Part shown: positions 9,315 to 18,917 of the stretch, piece by piece
How positions within the stretch are numbered: the stretch's first letter is position 1
Layout of the letters: each line of letters starts with the position of its first letter
NCBI RefSeq assembly: GCF_029961145.1
Contig: NZ_JASBRG010000005.1
Span: forward strand, 310,001-374,000
Source: Pinibacter soli
GTDB lineage: Bacteria > Bacteroidota > Bacteroidia > Chitinophagales > Chitinophagaceae
Reading direction: 5' to 3'
DNA: 64,000 nucleotides
The notes under the pieces: generated by a model
Database searches by the model: none
What the model was told of the DNA's origin: nothing
The model's input: the letters and a program-made list of their open reading frames with translations, nothing else
Program-made: the position numbers and the translations under genes

Positions 9315-9731
9315 ATGAAAGCATTTGATCCATATTTAGCATTCAACGGCAATTGCCGTGAAGCGATGGAGTTTTACCAAAAAGCATTTGGCGGTGAGTT
9401 GAAAATTATGACGTACGGAGAAGCTCCCGGCGGCAATCAATCAGGAGACGAAAAAGACCTTGTAATGCACAGCCAGTTGGTGAAAGACGGTATTACGTTA
9501 ATGGCTTCGGATGGTATGGGAGATAACAAAGTAACATTCGGTTCATCTGTGTCTGTTTCGCTTCAGTGCAGCAGCAAAGAGGAAGCGGATACTTTCTTTA
9601 AAGGTCTTAACGATGGCGCTAAAATAACAATGCCTTTACAAGACACTTTCTGGGGCGCATACTTTGGCATGCTGACTGATAAGTTTGGAATACATTGGTT
9701 GTTGAATTATGATAAACCAGCTGCGCAATAG
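9315..9731 (+). CDS. VOC-superfamily protein, PhnB/YjdN-like
   Basis: The 138-residue protein begins FDPYLAFNGNCREAMEFYQK and continues with AFGGELKIMTYGEAP, the signature of the PhnB-like group of the vicinal oxygen chelate fold. Two beta-alpha-beta-beta-beta modules are apparent, ending in DKFGIHWLLNYDKP. Members are small cytoplasmic proteins of mostly unknown role, despite the historical name PhnB. It follows an SDR gene on the same strand. Confidence 0.88.
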   Translation: MKAFDPYLAFNGNCREAMEFYQKAFGGELKIMTYGEAPGGNQSGDEKDLVMHSQLVKDGITLMASDGMGDNKVTFGSSVSVSLQCSSKEEADTFFKGLNDGAKITMPLQDTFWGAYFGMLTDKFGIHWLLNYDKPAAQ

Positions 9732-9733
9732 CG

Positions 9734-9878
9734 CAATTAATAATTAATAATTAAAAATTAAAAATTAATAAGGCAGCATTCAGTACTGAATACTGCCTTA
9801 CTTTTTTAACTCATAGAATGCGGCGTTTCGTCTAGCGAGTAACACCTATTAATTCTTAATTATTAATTTATTAATTTT
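9734..9878. repeat. Arm-core-arm element, AATTAAT word, with terminator inside
   Basis: The left arm (9734-9769) is built of AATTAAT and AATTAAA heptads. The right arm (9848-9878) is the reverse complement (TTAATTCTTAATTATTAAT). Between them lie a hairpin terminator and a core ending in AGTAACACCT, related to the TACACTC core of other copies. It occupies the whole space between the convergent VOC and aldo/keto reductase genes. Confidence 0.75.
9770..9807. terminator. Bidirectional intrinsic terminator
   Basis: AAGGCAGcATTCAGTACTGA pairs with its downstream complement ATaCTGCCTT and is followed by CTTTTTT. A-rich sequence on the other side serves the minus strand. It lies between the convergent VOC and aldo/keto reductase genes. 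Confidence 0.8.
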
Positions 9879-9882
9879 CCTC

Positions 9883-10875
9883 CTACCGGTTCACCAACTT
9901 CATCGCACCATCACTATACCTCTGCCCTACATCCGGATATTTGTTTAGCAATGCATCGATCGCTTGCAGGTCATCTGCTGATAACCTGACGTCTACCGCA
10001 CCGGCATTTTCTTGTAAATATTTTCTCTTTTTTGTTCCTGGAATTGGTATAATGTCTTCGCCTTGTGCTAACACCCAGGCCAATGCCAGTTGGGCAGGTG
10101 TACAGTTTTTATTTCTTGCAAAGTCTGCAAACTCATTTACTAATTGCACATTGTTGTCAGCATGCTCTTCGTTAAAGCGTGGAAGCGTTCTGCGAAAATC
10201 TGTTTCATCCAGTTTGGAGAAATCATTTACTGTTGCAGTAACCAACCCTCTTGCCAGCGGACTGTAAGGAATAAACGAGATGCCCAGTTCACGGCAGGTT
10301 GGCAATATTTCTTTTTCAACATCGCGGGTCAGCACAGAGTATTCGCTTTGTAGTGCAGTGATCGGGTGCACTGCATGGGCCTTGCGCAATGATGATGCAG
10401 AGGATTCGGAGAGCCCAAGGTATTTTACTTTACCTTCTTTCACTAAATCGGCCATAGCGCCTACCATATCTTCTACCGGCACATTGGGATCGATGCGGTG
10501 TGCGTAATACAAATCAATGGTATCGATCTTTAAACGCTTTAAACTGGCTTCAACAGCCGTTTTGAGATAAGCTGGTGATCCGTCGAAATAAGTACTCGGT
10601 TTTGCCGCATCCTCTTTTAATCTGAAACCAAATTTTGTGGCAATGAAAACTTTATCACGATTTGGAACCAATACTTTTGATATCAGTTCTTCATTTTTTC
10701 CAAAGGCATACATGTCTGCCGTATCCCAAAAATTAATTCCCAGCTCAAGCGCTTTGTGTAACGTAGCAATTGATTCTTCGTCGTCTATGGGACCATAGGC
10801 AAAGCTCATTCCCATACAACCTAACCCTATTGCCGATAATTTCTCTGATGTTTTTCCAAGATTCCTGTATTGCAT
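9883..10875 (-). CDS. Aldo/keto reductase
   Basis: This 330-residue (alpha/beta)8-barrel NADPH oxidoreductase carries the catalytic tetrad D51, Y56 (WDTADMY), K81 (ATKFG) and H126 (YYAHRID). The cofactor-binding end reads [18 protein letters not shown]. Length and motifs fit the AKR group that includes YakC/IolS-like general aldehyde reductases. It is on the same strand as the AraC regulator gene 290 nt upstream, which may control it. Confidence 0.93.
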   Translation of the reverse strand: MQYRNLGKTSEKLSAIGLGCMGMSFAYGPIDDEESIATLHKALELGINFWDTADMYAFGKNEELISKVLVPNRDKVFIATKFGFRLKEDAAKPSTYFDGSPAYLKTAVEASLKRLKIDTIDLYYAHRIDPNVPVEDMVGAMADLVKEGKVKYLGLSESSASSLRKAHAVHPITALQSEYSVLTRDVEKEILPTCRELGISFIPYSPLARGLVTATVNDFSKLDETDFRRTLPRFNEEHADNNVQLVNEFADFARNKNCTPAQLALAWVLAQGEDIIPIPGTKKRKYLQENAGAVDVRLSADDLQAIDALLNKYPDVGQRYSDGAMKLVNR

Positions 10876-10972
10876 AAATAAAAATTTTACGAGGACAAAT
10901 GTATTCTACAGGAGCGGGTGGGTGTTAATAGATTTCAAACAGAAAATTATAAAATTCAAACCATGCCCGGAG

Positions 10973-11167
10973 GGCAATTTGAAAATATGAGAATTTGAAA
11001 ATGCTTCCATTTCATCAGTTTGTAGGAAAAGGAAACACTCTAATTGGCAAAAGTTTTTAATTCATTAATAATTAATAAAAATTTACGACAAAAGGAAGCC
11101 ACGAAAAAAATAACCCTCTCGCGCATAAAGAATTTTCAAATTTTCAAATCGTCACATTTTCAAATTA
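10973..11167. repeat. Arm-core-arm element, TTTGAAAA word
   Basis: The left arm 10973-11002 (AATTTGAAAATATGAGAATT) and right arm 11129-11167 (AATTTTCAAATTTTCAAATC and onward) are inverted copies of a TTTGAAAA word. The core contains AACACTCTAATTGG, which shares the nine bases CACTCTAAT with the core at 30670-30683, although that copy has a completely different arm word. The element fills the gap between the aldo/keto reductase and AraC genes. Its right arm reaches the 3' end of the AraC reading frame. Confidence 0.7.
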
Positions 11168-12058
11168 GCGAAATGCCTTCGGCACTTCGCTCGTTTGTTT
11201 TTTGAAGAAGTTATTAAAATACGCGGGGTATTCGAAACCGAGGGAGTAGGCTATTTCGGAAATGTTCCAGTCGGTGTGTTTTAGAAGGGCCTTTGCTTCG
11301 CGAACGATGCGGTCGGCGATGTGTTCGGTGGTGGTTTTGCCGGTTAGTTTTTTTACAGTGCGGTTCAAATGATTGACATGCACGGACAATCTGGTTGCGT
11401 AATCAGCTGCTGTTTTAAGTTGCAAAATATGATCGGGCGAATCGATGGGAAATTGACGCTCAAGTAATTCCATGAATAGCGCCACAATGCGTTCAGAAGC
11501 ATTGCTGTGCCTGAAATAAGAGTCTGCGGGTTGCAGCTTCAGCGCTTCGTGAATAAGCAGGTTGATGTAGTTGCGCAGCAGATCGTATTTGTAAATATAT
11601 TCGGATTCTATTTCGCAAAGCATCTTTTCAAATATGGCACTTACCTCTTCTACCTGCTTGCTGCTTAAAAAATACACTGGGTCGCCTCCTATTCTGAAAA
11701 ATGGCGAATCGTGTATGCGTTGTGACGTGTCAATAAAACTATCTGTAAAAAGACAAAAATAACCTAACTGATCTGGCGACAAAGTTTCCCATGCATAGGG
11801 AACATTTGGGTTTGAAAACACTAACGCATCGCTGTTTATTTCAATTCCTTTATTGGCATAATATAATGTGCCTTTACCAATGATGAGTGAAATCTTATAA
11901 AAATCCCTCCTGTTATACGGCGTATATGATTTGCACAAATAATCATTTCTGCGGTACACGTTAAAGCGTCCGGCATCTTTGTTTACAATCGACCGTTCAG
12001 TGGCTTTCTCATCCCCTATCCTTTTATAAAACTCCTGAACTGTTTCTGACTTGCTCAT
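11165..12058 (-). CDS. AraC-family transcriptional regulator
   Basis: The 297-residue protein has an N-terminal cupin-like sensor domain (about 30-180, with FSNPNVPYAWE) and a C-terminal AraC/XylS DNA-binding domain (about 195-297). Two helix-turn-helix units are visible: TRLSVHVNHLNRTVKKLTGK and WNISEIAYSLGFEYPAYFNN. The ligand is unknown. By position it most likely regulates the downstream aldo/keto reductase. Confidence 0.93.
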   Translation of the reverse strand: MSKSETVQEFYKRIGDEKATERSIVNKDAGRFNVYRRNDYLCKSYTPYNRRDFYKISLIIGKGTLYYANKGIEINSDALVFSNPNVPYAWETLSPDQLGYFCLFTDSFIDTSQRIHDSPFFRIGGDPVYFLSSKQVEEVSAIFEKMLCEIESEYIYKYDLLRNYINLLIHEALKLQPADSYFRHSNASERIVALFMELLERQFPIDSPDHILQLKTAADYATRLSVHVNHLNRTVKKLTGKTTTEHIADRIVREAKALLKHTDWNISEIAYSLGFEYPAYFNNFFKKQTSEVPKAFR

Positions 12059-12088
12059 ATTGTAAATTTATAAAAATCAAACCAAGTT

Positions 12089-12290
12089 AATTTGAAAATG
12101 TGGAAATGTGGAAATGTGAAAATTAGGGAGCACGCAGATGACACCGATTTAACTGATTTCCACTGATCTTTTTAAAACAGAAGTGTATTTATCGGCTATC
12201 CCAAATTCTACACAGAATGCATTCTTAATTCCTAATTCTTAATTCAAAGCATTTGGCGACTCTCCCCTATTAATTATTAATTATTAATTG
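12089..12290. repeat. Composite of dispersed-repeat arms
   Basis: Three arm words are stacked in the AraC/SusD gap. They are a TTTGAAAA/AAATGTGG-type arm at 12089-12125, a GCAGATGAC...CTGATTT-type arm at 12130-12170, and AATTCTT/AATTATT arms at 12229-12245 and 12269-12290. Between them, CTACACAGAATGCATTC resembles the reverse complement of the core at 20769-20784. It looks like nested or successive insertions. Confidence 0.6.
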
Positions 12291-12326
12291 AAAAAGGCCT
12301 GCATTACTGCAAGCCCTTCCTTTTTT
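12291..12326 (-). terminator. Terminator of susC-susD transcript
   Basis: On the minus strand GGCTTGCA pairs with TGCAGGCC across a short loop and is followed by TTTTTC. It lies 28 nt after the susD stop codon. The plus strand also ends in CTTTTTT, so it may work both ways. Confidence 0.75.
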
Positions 12327-12353
12327 ATCCTGTTTGTTATGAGTTATGTTTTA

Positions 12354-13880
12354 CTATTGAGGATAGTTGGGATTTTGTTTAAGGTTAGCGGTCTTTACAT
12401 CAGACGAAGGAATCGGCATCAATTCGTGTTTCCCTTTTACAAAACCCAATGAACCAAGCACCTGGTCGGCCATGCCCCATCTTACAAGGTCAATGTAGCG
12501 GAATCCTTCAAATGCAAGCTCTACCTGCCTTGTTTTCACGATATCATTGAACAACGTAGTTCCAGTAGACGTAAGATCAGCCATGCCTCTTATTTTGCGT
12601 ACCTGGTTGATTGCTTTCAAAGCAGAGCCATCGTTACCTGCTTTGTTGTATGCTTCAGCATCCATCAGCACGACGTCTTCGTAACGGATGTAGCGCCAGT
12701 TAGTGCCGTAGTTCAATTCAGCAATACCGGATGATACAGTTTGCGTAGAGTAAGTGCCGTACTTTCTTTGAAAGTATCCTTCGTAACCGTAAGCTGTCGG
12801 GCTTGTCCATTTGCCCCCGGCAGCAGTTAATTCTGCTTCGGACATCACTGTTGCTTGTTTTACTGCTGTATTGCCATAAGCAACTATAGCATCGTACAAT
12901 CCTTTTTTGGGAGAGTTGAAACCCCAACCGCCGAGCAAAGAGTCTGTTGGTGATTTTGTATAGTAGTCACTACGAGGGCCCATTAGCTGAACGTGGATGT
13001 TTGCCTCGGGAACGTTGCCCCAGGGGAAGTTACCCCAATCGTAGTTTTTCAAACTGCTGAAAGAAACTTCGAAAATTGATTCCTGGCCAAATTCTCCCGC
13101 TTTAGAAAATACGTGAGCAATGGAAGGATCCAAAGTGTATTCGCCGGAATTCATTACAGCATCGAACTGAGTGGCAGCGTCTGCATATTTTCCCTGGTAC
13201 AAAAGCGCTTTACCTAAAATGGATTGCGCTGTCCCTTTTGACACACGGAATTTGTTTGCCGCAGACAGAGCGCTTTTTGCCGGTAAGTCAGGCACTGCTT
13301 CAGTTAAATCTTTTTGAATCTGCGCATATACATCGGCTTTAGGAGTCCTTGTATATTTTTGTATGTCGTCAAGCCCAAGATCCTTCAATACTAAAGGGAC
13401 ATCTCCCCAAAGTGTCACCAGATCCAGGTAGCAATATGCCCTGATGGTTTTTGCTTCCGCGATGCATTGTTTGCGCAATGCATTATCCGGTTTTACATAA
13501 TTGACGATCTTGTTGGCGCGGAAAATTGTATAGTAGCAGGTTCTCCATCCTGCAAGTACACCGGCATTGTTTGCATCCAGTGTAAATTTATCTATCTGCT
13601 GGTATTGTGGCTGATCAGCTTCGCTGCTACCAGCAGCATTACTTTCGTCGGAAGGTAATGTTTTCAGAAAATACATACTGGTCCATGCTGTGTAGTATTC
13701 ATACTGCAAGCTATTGTAAATGGCAGTAGTACCTTTTGTGGCATCGTCATCTGTCTGATAAAAATCGGCTTCGGAAGCTTTACCGTTTATCGGCTGGTCT
13801 AAGAAGCTTTTGGAACAACCAGCAGCTATTAGTGCGGTGGTGCCGGCTATTAAAGTATATTTTAAAAATGTTTTTTTCAT
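12354..13880 (-). CDS. susD: SusD/RagB-family outer-membrane nutrient-binding lipoprotein
   Basis: This 508-residue protein has a lipoprotein signal ending IAAGC with the lipidated Cys at 22. The SusD fold is recognisable from TPR-like helices (YADAATQFDAVMNSGEYTLD), the N-terminal FLDQPINGKASEADFYQTDD, and the C-terminal ELAFEGFRYIDLVRWG and NPNYPQ end. It acts on the cell surface as the lid of the SusC transporter. It lies 26 nt downstream of susC in the same transcript. No glycosidase gene adjoins the pair, so the ligand is unknown. The symbol is given by family. Confidence 0.96.
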   Translation of the reverse strand: MKKTFLKYTLIAGTTALIAAGCSKSFLDQPINGKASEADFYQTDDDATKGTTAIYNSLQYEYYTAWTSMYFLKTLPSDESNAAGSSEADQPQYQQIDKFTLDANNAGVLAGWRTCYYTIFRANKIVNYVKPDNALRKQCIAEAKTIRAYCYLDLVTLWGDVPLVLKDLGLDDIQKYTRTPKADVYAQIQKDLTEAVPDLPAKSALSAANKFRVSKGTAQSILGKALLYQGKYADAATQFDAVMNSGEYTLDPSIAHVFSKAGEFGQESIFEVSFSSLKNYDWGNFPWGNVPEANIHVQLMGPRSDYYTKSPTDSLLGGWGFNSPKKGLYDAIVAYGNTAVKQATVMSEAELTAAGGKWTSPTAYGYEGYFQRKYGTYSTQTVSSGIAELNYGTNWRYIRYEDVVLMDAEAYNKAGNDGSALKAINQVRKIRGMADLTSTGTTLFNDIVKTRQVELAFEGFRYIDLVRWGMADQVLGSLGFVKGKHELMPIPSSDVKTANLKQNPNYPQ

Positions 13881-13906
13881 CTGTTTGAATTTTGGTAGGT
13901 TAATAA

Positions 13907-16900
13907 TTAGAACGTGAATGATAATCCGCCAAGAATTTTTCTTGGTATTGGATACACACCTCTGTCGATACCAAGACTATTATTATTGTTACTACCAGCT
14001 TCAGGATCTAAACCCGGATATTTCGTAAATGTGAAGAAATCATCCAGTGATACATATATTCTTAACGTTTTGAAATGCATTTTGCTCAACAAATCTGCAG
14101 GCAATGTATAACCTAGTTGCAACTGGCGAATACGCGCATACGAACCGTTGAAGATCATCTTGTCACTGTTGTAAACGTAAGCGCTGCTTGTGTTTGGAGC
14201 GAACCATGTGTTGGTGCTGCCATCACCTGTCCAACGGTCAGTATAGAAAAATGCAGGTTTGTTTGCGGTAGGACGGTCAGAACGGTTAAAGCCCATCAGG
14301 ATATCGTTACCGCTTTGCCCCTGTATAAAGCCAATGAAGTCAAAGCCTTTGTAGCTAAGCGTAATGCGGCCACCATACATAAATTTAGGGTGTGGGCTGC
14401 CGATATAAGTTTGATCACCCGTGTTGATCTGTTTGTCGTTATTAACGTCTACAACAATTGGATCGCCAGGTTTTGGAGTGTATCCTTTGATGCCTGTTTT
14501 GTTCATATACGCATCAATTTGTCCCTGGTTCTGGAAGATGCCGTCAGTTTTGTAACCGCTGAAGTACCATACAGGCAGGCCTTTCTGGAACATTGTTGCG
14601 GTCCAGCCTGTACCCACACTTGTACCAAGTATCTGTGTAAAGTTAGGGTTCACTTCTATCACCTCATTATGCAGTGTAGAAATGTTGCCGCTTACCTCCC
14701 ATTTCAAAGCCTGGTCATTTCTGCTTCTATATGAGGCGTCAAATTCCCATCCTTTGTTCTGTATCTTACCGCTATTAACGAATTGAATCTGCGCACCCAG
14801 AAAAACCGGCACTGCGCCAGAACCTGACATGATCAGGTTTTTTGTTTTCTTGTTATAATAATCTACGCTAAAGTTCAAACGACTTTCAACAAGTGCGAGA
14901 TCCAACCCAATATCAGTTTGCTCGCTTTCTTCCCATGTCAGCTGTTTGTTGGAAATAGTAGTGGGAGCCGCACCGATCAGGAAGTTTCCTGAAGCATCAG
15001 GATACTGAATAGCTGCACCGGTAACATCGGTAGTTGAAATTGCACCAAGCCATTGACCAGGTTTAACGTTTGAAAGGCTACCATTGACGCCCCAGCTTCC
15101 GCGGAATTTTACATAATCGAAAATATTAGAAAGTTTTCCTTTAAAGAATTCTTCGTTTGACAATACCCAACCGGCAGAAACAGCAGGATAATTTCTCCAT
15201 TGCTGGCCTGGTGGGAGTCGTGAAGAACCGTCACGGCGATAACTTGCATTAACCAGGTATTTGCCTTTAAAGTCGTAAGAAATTCTGCCGTAGTAAGAGG
15301 ACAAAGTGCTAATCTCACTGTTGCTGTTGACTTTATCCTGTGTATCAGGTTCGTAATCGGCCCAGCTGAATTGGTCATTTTCTCTGAACATGCCAGACGC
15401 TGTACCGTTAAGGAAATAATAGTTGTTTTTTAATGCTGAAGTACCTGCAAGCAACGAGAAATTATGATCACCTATTTTTTTCGTATAAGAAGCATAGTTT
15501 TCCCACTGCCAGTTGAACCACTGGTCCGTATGATCATACGTTGTAGGCGTTTCGTTCAATCTTTCTGAGGAGTACCAGAAGGTTGGATACCAGCTGTGGA
15601 TCTTTTGAAAAGCGCCGTCGATGCCAAAGCGTGAAGTCACTTTCAAACCAGCAATTGGTTCAATATCTACGTACGCGCTACCCACTATTTTGTTTTGGTT
15701 AGTTTGCGTGTGCGTGATATCCATTTGCGCCATCGGGTTACCTATTTCACCACGTATGTACGGAGAAATACCATAGTACTTGCCGTTAGGATCTTTTCTC
15801 AGCAAGCTGGAAATAGGCGTTCCTGAAGGTGTTGTGCCTGCGTAAGAATCTTTGAAGTATTGTGTGTAATCAGCTTCACTATTGTACACTACCGGAGTTG
15901 TAGGATCAAGCATGATCGCATTGTCAATTACTGATCCAAACTCTGAGTCTTCGGTTACGCCTTTCTTTGTGAAGTTTGAGTAAGATAAACGTTCACCGAT
16001 ATTCAACCATTTTTTAATTCTGCTGTCAGTGTTTATTCTGAAAGTATAGCGGTCGAAGCTCGCTTTATCACCGCCTACGATACCTTGTTGATTGAAGTAT
16101 GTACCACCGATCCAGTAAGTGGTTTTTTCTGTGCCACCGCTAAGGTTCAGTCCATACCGTTGCAATGGAGCTGTTTGGAAAACCTGATCCAGCCAGTCAG
16201 TTGTTTTGCTGGTATTTGTTGGCAAAGGCACAGGCATAGTGGTTTTTGAAGTGGTCATATAGTCAACGTACTGGGCAGAGTTCATCATTGGCATTTTATT
16301 ACCCAGTGATTGCTGGCCATACTGCATTGCGAAATTTACTTCGGCAGGGCCGGTTCTTTTACCTGTTTTAGTGGTAACAAGAATTACACCGTTTGCACCT
16401 TCCGCGCCGTAGATCGCCGCAGAAGCCGCATCTTTCAATACATCCACAGAAGCAATTTCTGTAGGATCAAGATATTCGATACCTAGGGCTCTCATACCAT
16501 CTACGATGAACAGAGGATCTGCAGCAAGGTTGGAACCTGTACCACGGATGCGCACTTTCATATTATTACCCGGAGAACCGGATGCAGGCAGGACGTTTAC
16601 GCCCGGAGTTCTACCTTGTAACGCTTGCTCAATACGTGTAGATGAAACTGTGGCGATCTGCTCACTTTTAACCTGTGAAATAGCGCCGGTCACGAGCCCT
16701 TTTCTTTGTTGGCCGTAACCTACTACCACTACTTCATCAATGGTTTTGGTACTTTGTTTTAATGCTACACTTAATCCGCTACCAGCAGCCACCTCGTATG
16801 TCTCCATGCCCGCATAACTAAAACGCAGAACTGCATTTTTCACAGGAACATGCATGGAAAAATCACCAGTGGCATTTGTCATCGTTGCGATGTTAGTACC

Positions 16901-17389
16901 TTTTACTGACACTGTAACACCTTGTAAAGGCGTGCCGCCAGCATCTTTTACAGTACCGGTAACGTGAATGGAAGTATCAATAACAGGCTTATTATCAACA
17001 ATGTATTTAACATTGCTGCCTACATTCACTACTTTACTAAGTACGATGTAGCTGTTTTGCATTTTTTGGAGTTCGTACTTTACGTCCAAAGGGTTAAGAA
17101 GTTCCTGTAGCACCAGGTCCAGCTTTTTGCCGCTGGCGTCTACATTTACTTTCTTGGATGAACCGATAATTTCGGGACTGTAAACAAATTTTACATCCGA
17201 AATCTTCTCCAGTTCTGAAAGCACATTCTTGATTTTTTCATTTTTCAGGTGCAAAGACACCTTTTTATCAAGAACATTCTGCCCTTCTGAAGTCTTGGCG
17301 TAACTACAAAATACGCCGACCACCAAAAAAAACTGAATAAGGGAGATTCTCATAATGGCTAAAGCAATTGGATGAGTCAATTTTTTCAT
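13907..17389 (-). CDS. susC: SusC/RagA-family TonB-dependent transporter with STN signalling domain
   Basis: Starting at the ATG at 17389, the protein has 1160 residues. Order: signal region, an STN secretin/TonB N-terminal domain (about 35-120, VSLHLKNEKIKNVLSELEKI), a carboxypeptidase-like regulatory domain (about 145-215, VTGTVKDAGGTPLQGVTV), the plug with the SusC signature beginning near IDEVVVVGYGQQRK, then the 22-strand barrel ending in KILGGLSFTF. The STN domain passes ligand occupancy to the FecR protein encoded upstream, which frees the sigma factor. SusD follows 26 nt downstream. The ligand is probably an oligosaccharide or another large nutrient. Confidence 0.97.
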   Translation of the reverse strand: MKKLTHPIALAIMRISLIQFFLVVGVFCSYAKTSEGQNVLDKKVSLHLKNEKIKNVLSELEKISDVKFVYSPEIIGSSKKVNVDASGKKLDLVLQELLNPLDVKYELQKMQNSYIVLSKVVNVGSNVKYIVDNKPVIDTSIHVTGTVKDAGGTPLQGVTVSVKGTNIATMTNATGDFSMHVPVKNAVLRFSYAGMETYEVAAGSGLSVALKQSTKTIDEVVVVGYGQQRKGLVTGAISQVKSEQIATVSSTRIEQALQGRTPGVNVLPASGSPGNNMKVRIRGTGSNLAADPLFIVDGMRALGIEYLDPTEIASVDVLKDAASAAIYGAEGANGVILVTTKTGKRTGPAEVNFAMQYGQQSLGNKMPMMNSAQYVDYMTTSKTTMPVPLPTNTSKTTDWLDQVFQTAPLQRYGLNLSGGTEKTTYWIGGTYFNQQGIVGGDKASFDRYTFRINTDSRIKKWLNIGERLSYSNFTKKGVTEDSEFGSVIDNAIMLDPTTPVVYNSEADYTQYFKDSYAGTTPSGTPISSLLRKDPNGKYYGISPYIRGEIGNPMAQMDITHTQTNQNKIVGSAYVDIEPIAGLKVTSRFGIDGAFQKIHSWYPTFWYSSERLNETPTTYDHTDQWFNWQWENYASYTKKIGDHNFSLLAGTSALKNNYYFLNGTASGMFRENDQFSWADYEPDTQDKVNSNSEISTLSSYYGRISYDFKGKYLVNASYRRDGSSRLPPGQQWRNYPAVSAGWVLSNEEFFKGKLSNIFDYVKFRGSWGVNGSLSNVKPGQWLGAISTTDVTGAAIQYPDASGNFLIGAAPTTISNKQLTWEESEQTDIGLDLALVESRLNFSVDYYNKKTKNLIMSGSGAVPVFLGAQIQFVNSGKIQNKGWEFDASYRSRNDQALKWEVSGNISTLHNEVIEVNPNFTQILGTSVGTGWTATMFQKGLPVWYFSGYKTDGIFQNQGQIDAYMNKTGIKGYTPKPGDPIVVDVNNDKQINTGDQTYIGSPHPKFMYGGRITLSYKGFDFIGFIQGQSGNDILMGFNRSDRPTANKPAFFYTDRWTGDGSTNTWFAPNTSSAYVYNSDKMIFNGSYARIRQLQLGYTLPADLLSKMHFKTLRIYVSLDDFFTFTKYPGLDPEAGSNNNNSLGIDRGVYPIPRKILGGLSFTF

Positions 17390-17475
17390 AAATTGCAACC
17401 GTTTAACTGTTATTTAATAGGTAAACATCCCGTTAAAGTCTACTTCTAAAAAAGCTTTAAGGGAATTATTTCGAC

Positions 17476-17509
17476 AAAGCTGGTAGTGCTCGTAACATTA
17501 CCGGCTTTT
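17476..17509 (-). other. Hairpin in fecR-susC intergenic region
   Basis: AAAGCTGGTAGTG and CATTACCGGCTTTTG form a stable stem with a short loop in the gap between fecR and susC. The minus-strand side lacks a good T-tract, so it may be a partial terminator that makes susC levels differ from fecR, or a processing site. Confidence 0.45.
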
Positions 17510-17682
17510 GTTTTTCATATGACTTCTTACAAAAAATTTCTTGCGTATAATCCTGGCTTGTGAGAATTGATCCTTTCTGTGACTTTACTTATAAGTGTTT
17601 CAAACTAAAAATGTGTAACGATTTATTTGATCTGGATTTAGCAATGCTTCTAACCTGATCCTTAGCTTACAAATGCTTTCTT

Positions 17683-18822
17683 TTATTGCTTTTTAGGACA
17701 ACCTTTCGTACTGAAAACTACGCTACCATCAATAATTTCGTAGGTTCCATTAATGGCTGTGCAAATCATATCCAGTTTTTGATAAAATGTTTCATTCCCC
17801 ATTGGTGCGTTAATGGTACAATTTTCAACTGCTTCTTCATCAAACACAATGTTGATTCCATAAGCTTCCTGCATGATGGCAAATACTTTTTTTATTGGGG
17901 CTGAATCGAAGTTGAAATTGAAAATTTTAGGAGCCGGTAAAACATCCGGTTTATCTGTGATCTTTTTTCGCAGAATTTTTTCTTCGTCCAGTATTACCAT
18001 TTGGTTCGGCGTAACCACTAGCCCGCCAAGCTCATATGGTGTTGCGTTGTGCTTTTCGGCTGTTACATTTTTCTTAAACACAGAAACCTTTCCCGTCTTT
18101 ACTGCTACCAGTGTGAATTTCTTGTCGGCATATGCCTTCACCCAAAAACTCGTTCCCAATACTTTCGTTACAAGGTCGTTTGTGTAAACAATAAATGGCT
18201 TTGAGGGGTTTTTAGCTACATCAAAAAGGGCTTCACCTTCCAGGTAGATTTCTCTTTTTTCAGTGGCGTTGCCTGAATAAACAAATTTGCTTTTTGGCGA
18301 AAGCATCACTGTTGATCCGTCTGATAATTTAATTTTTTGAGTGATATCTGTAGTGTTCACAAATTCATCAGACGTTTTCTTAACTGCGACGGTAAAAGTT
18401 TCATAGCAACTTTCCTTTGCAGGCGGAACCTTATGCGATGCACTGAAGCCCCATACTCCTGCTACTGCAATAACCGCTGCAGCAGCCACTTTCCACCAAT
18501 TGCGTCTGAAAAAAATAACGGTCCCGTTAGGAGTGATCGTAGTTTGGTTGTCGGCTAAAGAGGGGTCCTCCTTAATGGCAGAAAGTATCTTTTCAATTTC
18601 AATTTCGATCTCTTCATCAGAAATACTTTTTCCGCTGGTTTTGAGAATGTACAACAGTTCTTTGGCGTTTTCCATAAGGTCCTGTTTTGTAGGATTCATA
18701 TGTGCCCAGTTGTGCCAGAAAACTTCAGCCGCCGGATCTGTATGCAATATCCAATCTCTGAAAGATGTATCAGCTATAAAATCTCCTATTGTCTTGTAAG
18801 GGTTGTTTCGCATTTCAGCCAT
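17683..18822 (-). CDS. FecR-family anti-sigma factor
   Basis: The 379-residue protein has a cytoplasmic N-terminal part (1-105), one membrane segment at about 109-127 (VAAAAVIAVAGVWGF), a periplasmic FecR domain (about 150-250, KIKLSDGSTVMLSPKSKFVY), and a C-terminal DUF4974-like secretin-type domain (FNFDSAPIKKVFAIMQEAYG). It should bind the ECF factor encoded just upstream and receive the signal from the STN domain of the SusC protein encoded downstream. The gene order sigma, fecR, susC, susD is the standard Bacteroidota arrangement. A second in-frame ATG lies at 18813. Confidence 0.96.
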   Translation of the reverse strand: MAEMRNNPYKTIGDFIADTSFRDWILHTDPAAEVFWHNWAHMNPTKQDLMENAKELLYILKTSGKSISDEEIEIEIEKILSAIKEDPSLADNQTTITPNGTVIFFRRNWWKVAAAAVIAVAGVWGFSASHKVPPAKESCYETFTVAVKKTSDEFVNTTDITQKIKLSDGSTVMLSPKSKFVYSGNATEKREIYLEGEALFDVAKNPSKPFIVYTNDLVTKVLGTSFWVKAYADKKFTLVAVKTGKVSVFKKNVTAEKHNATPYELGGLVVTPNQMVILDEEKILRKKITDKPDVLPAPKIFNFNFDSAPIKKVFAIMQEAYGINIVFDEEAVENCTINAPMGNETFYQKLDMICTAINGTYEIIDGSVVFSTKGCPKKQ

Positions 18823-18917
18823 TGTGTGTTTACATTCACTTCACACTTACATAAAGCAGATAACTGAAATTTTCTACTGATTTTTTGGAAAGAATTTTAA
18901 GAAAAAGTTAAAGCAAA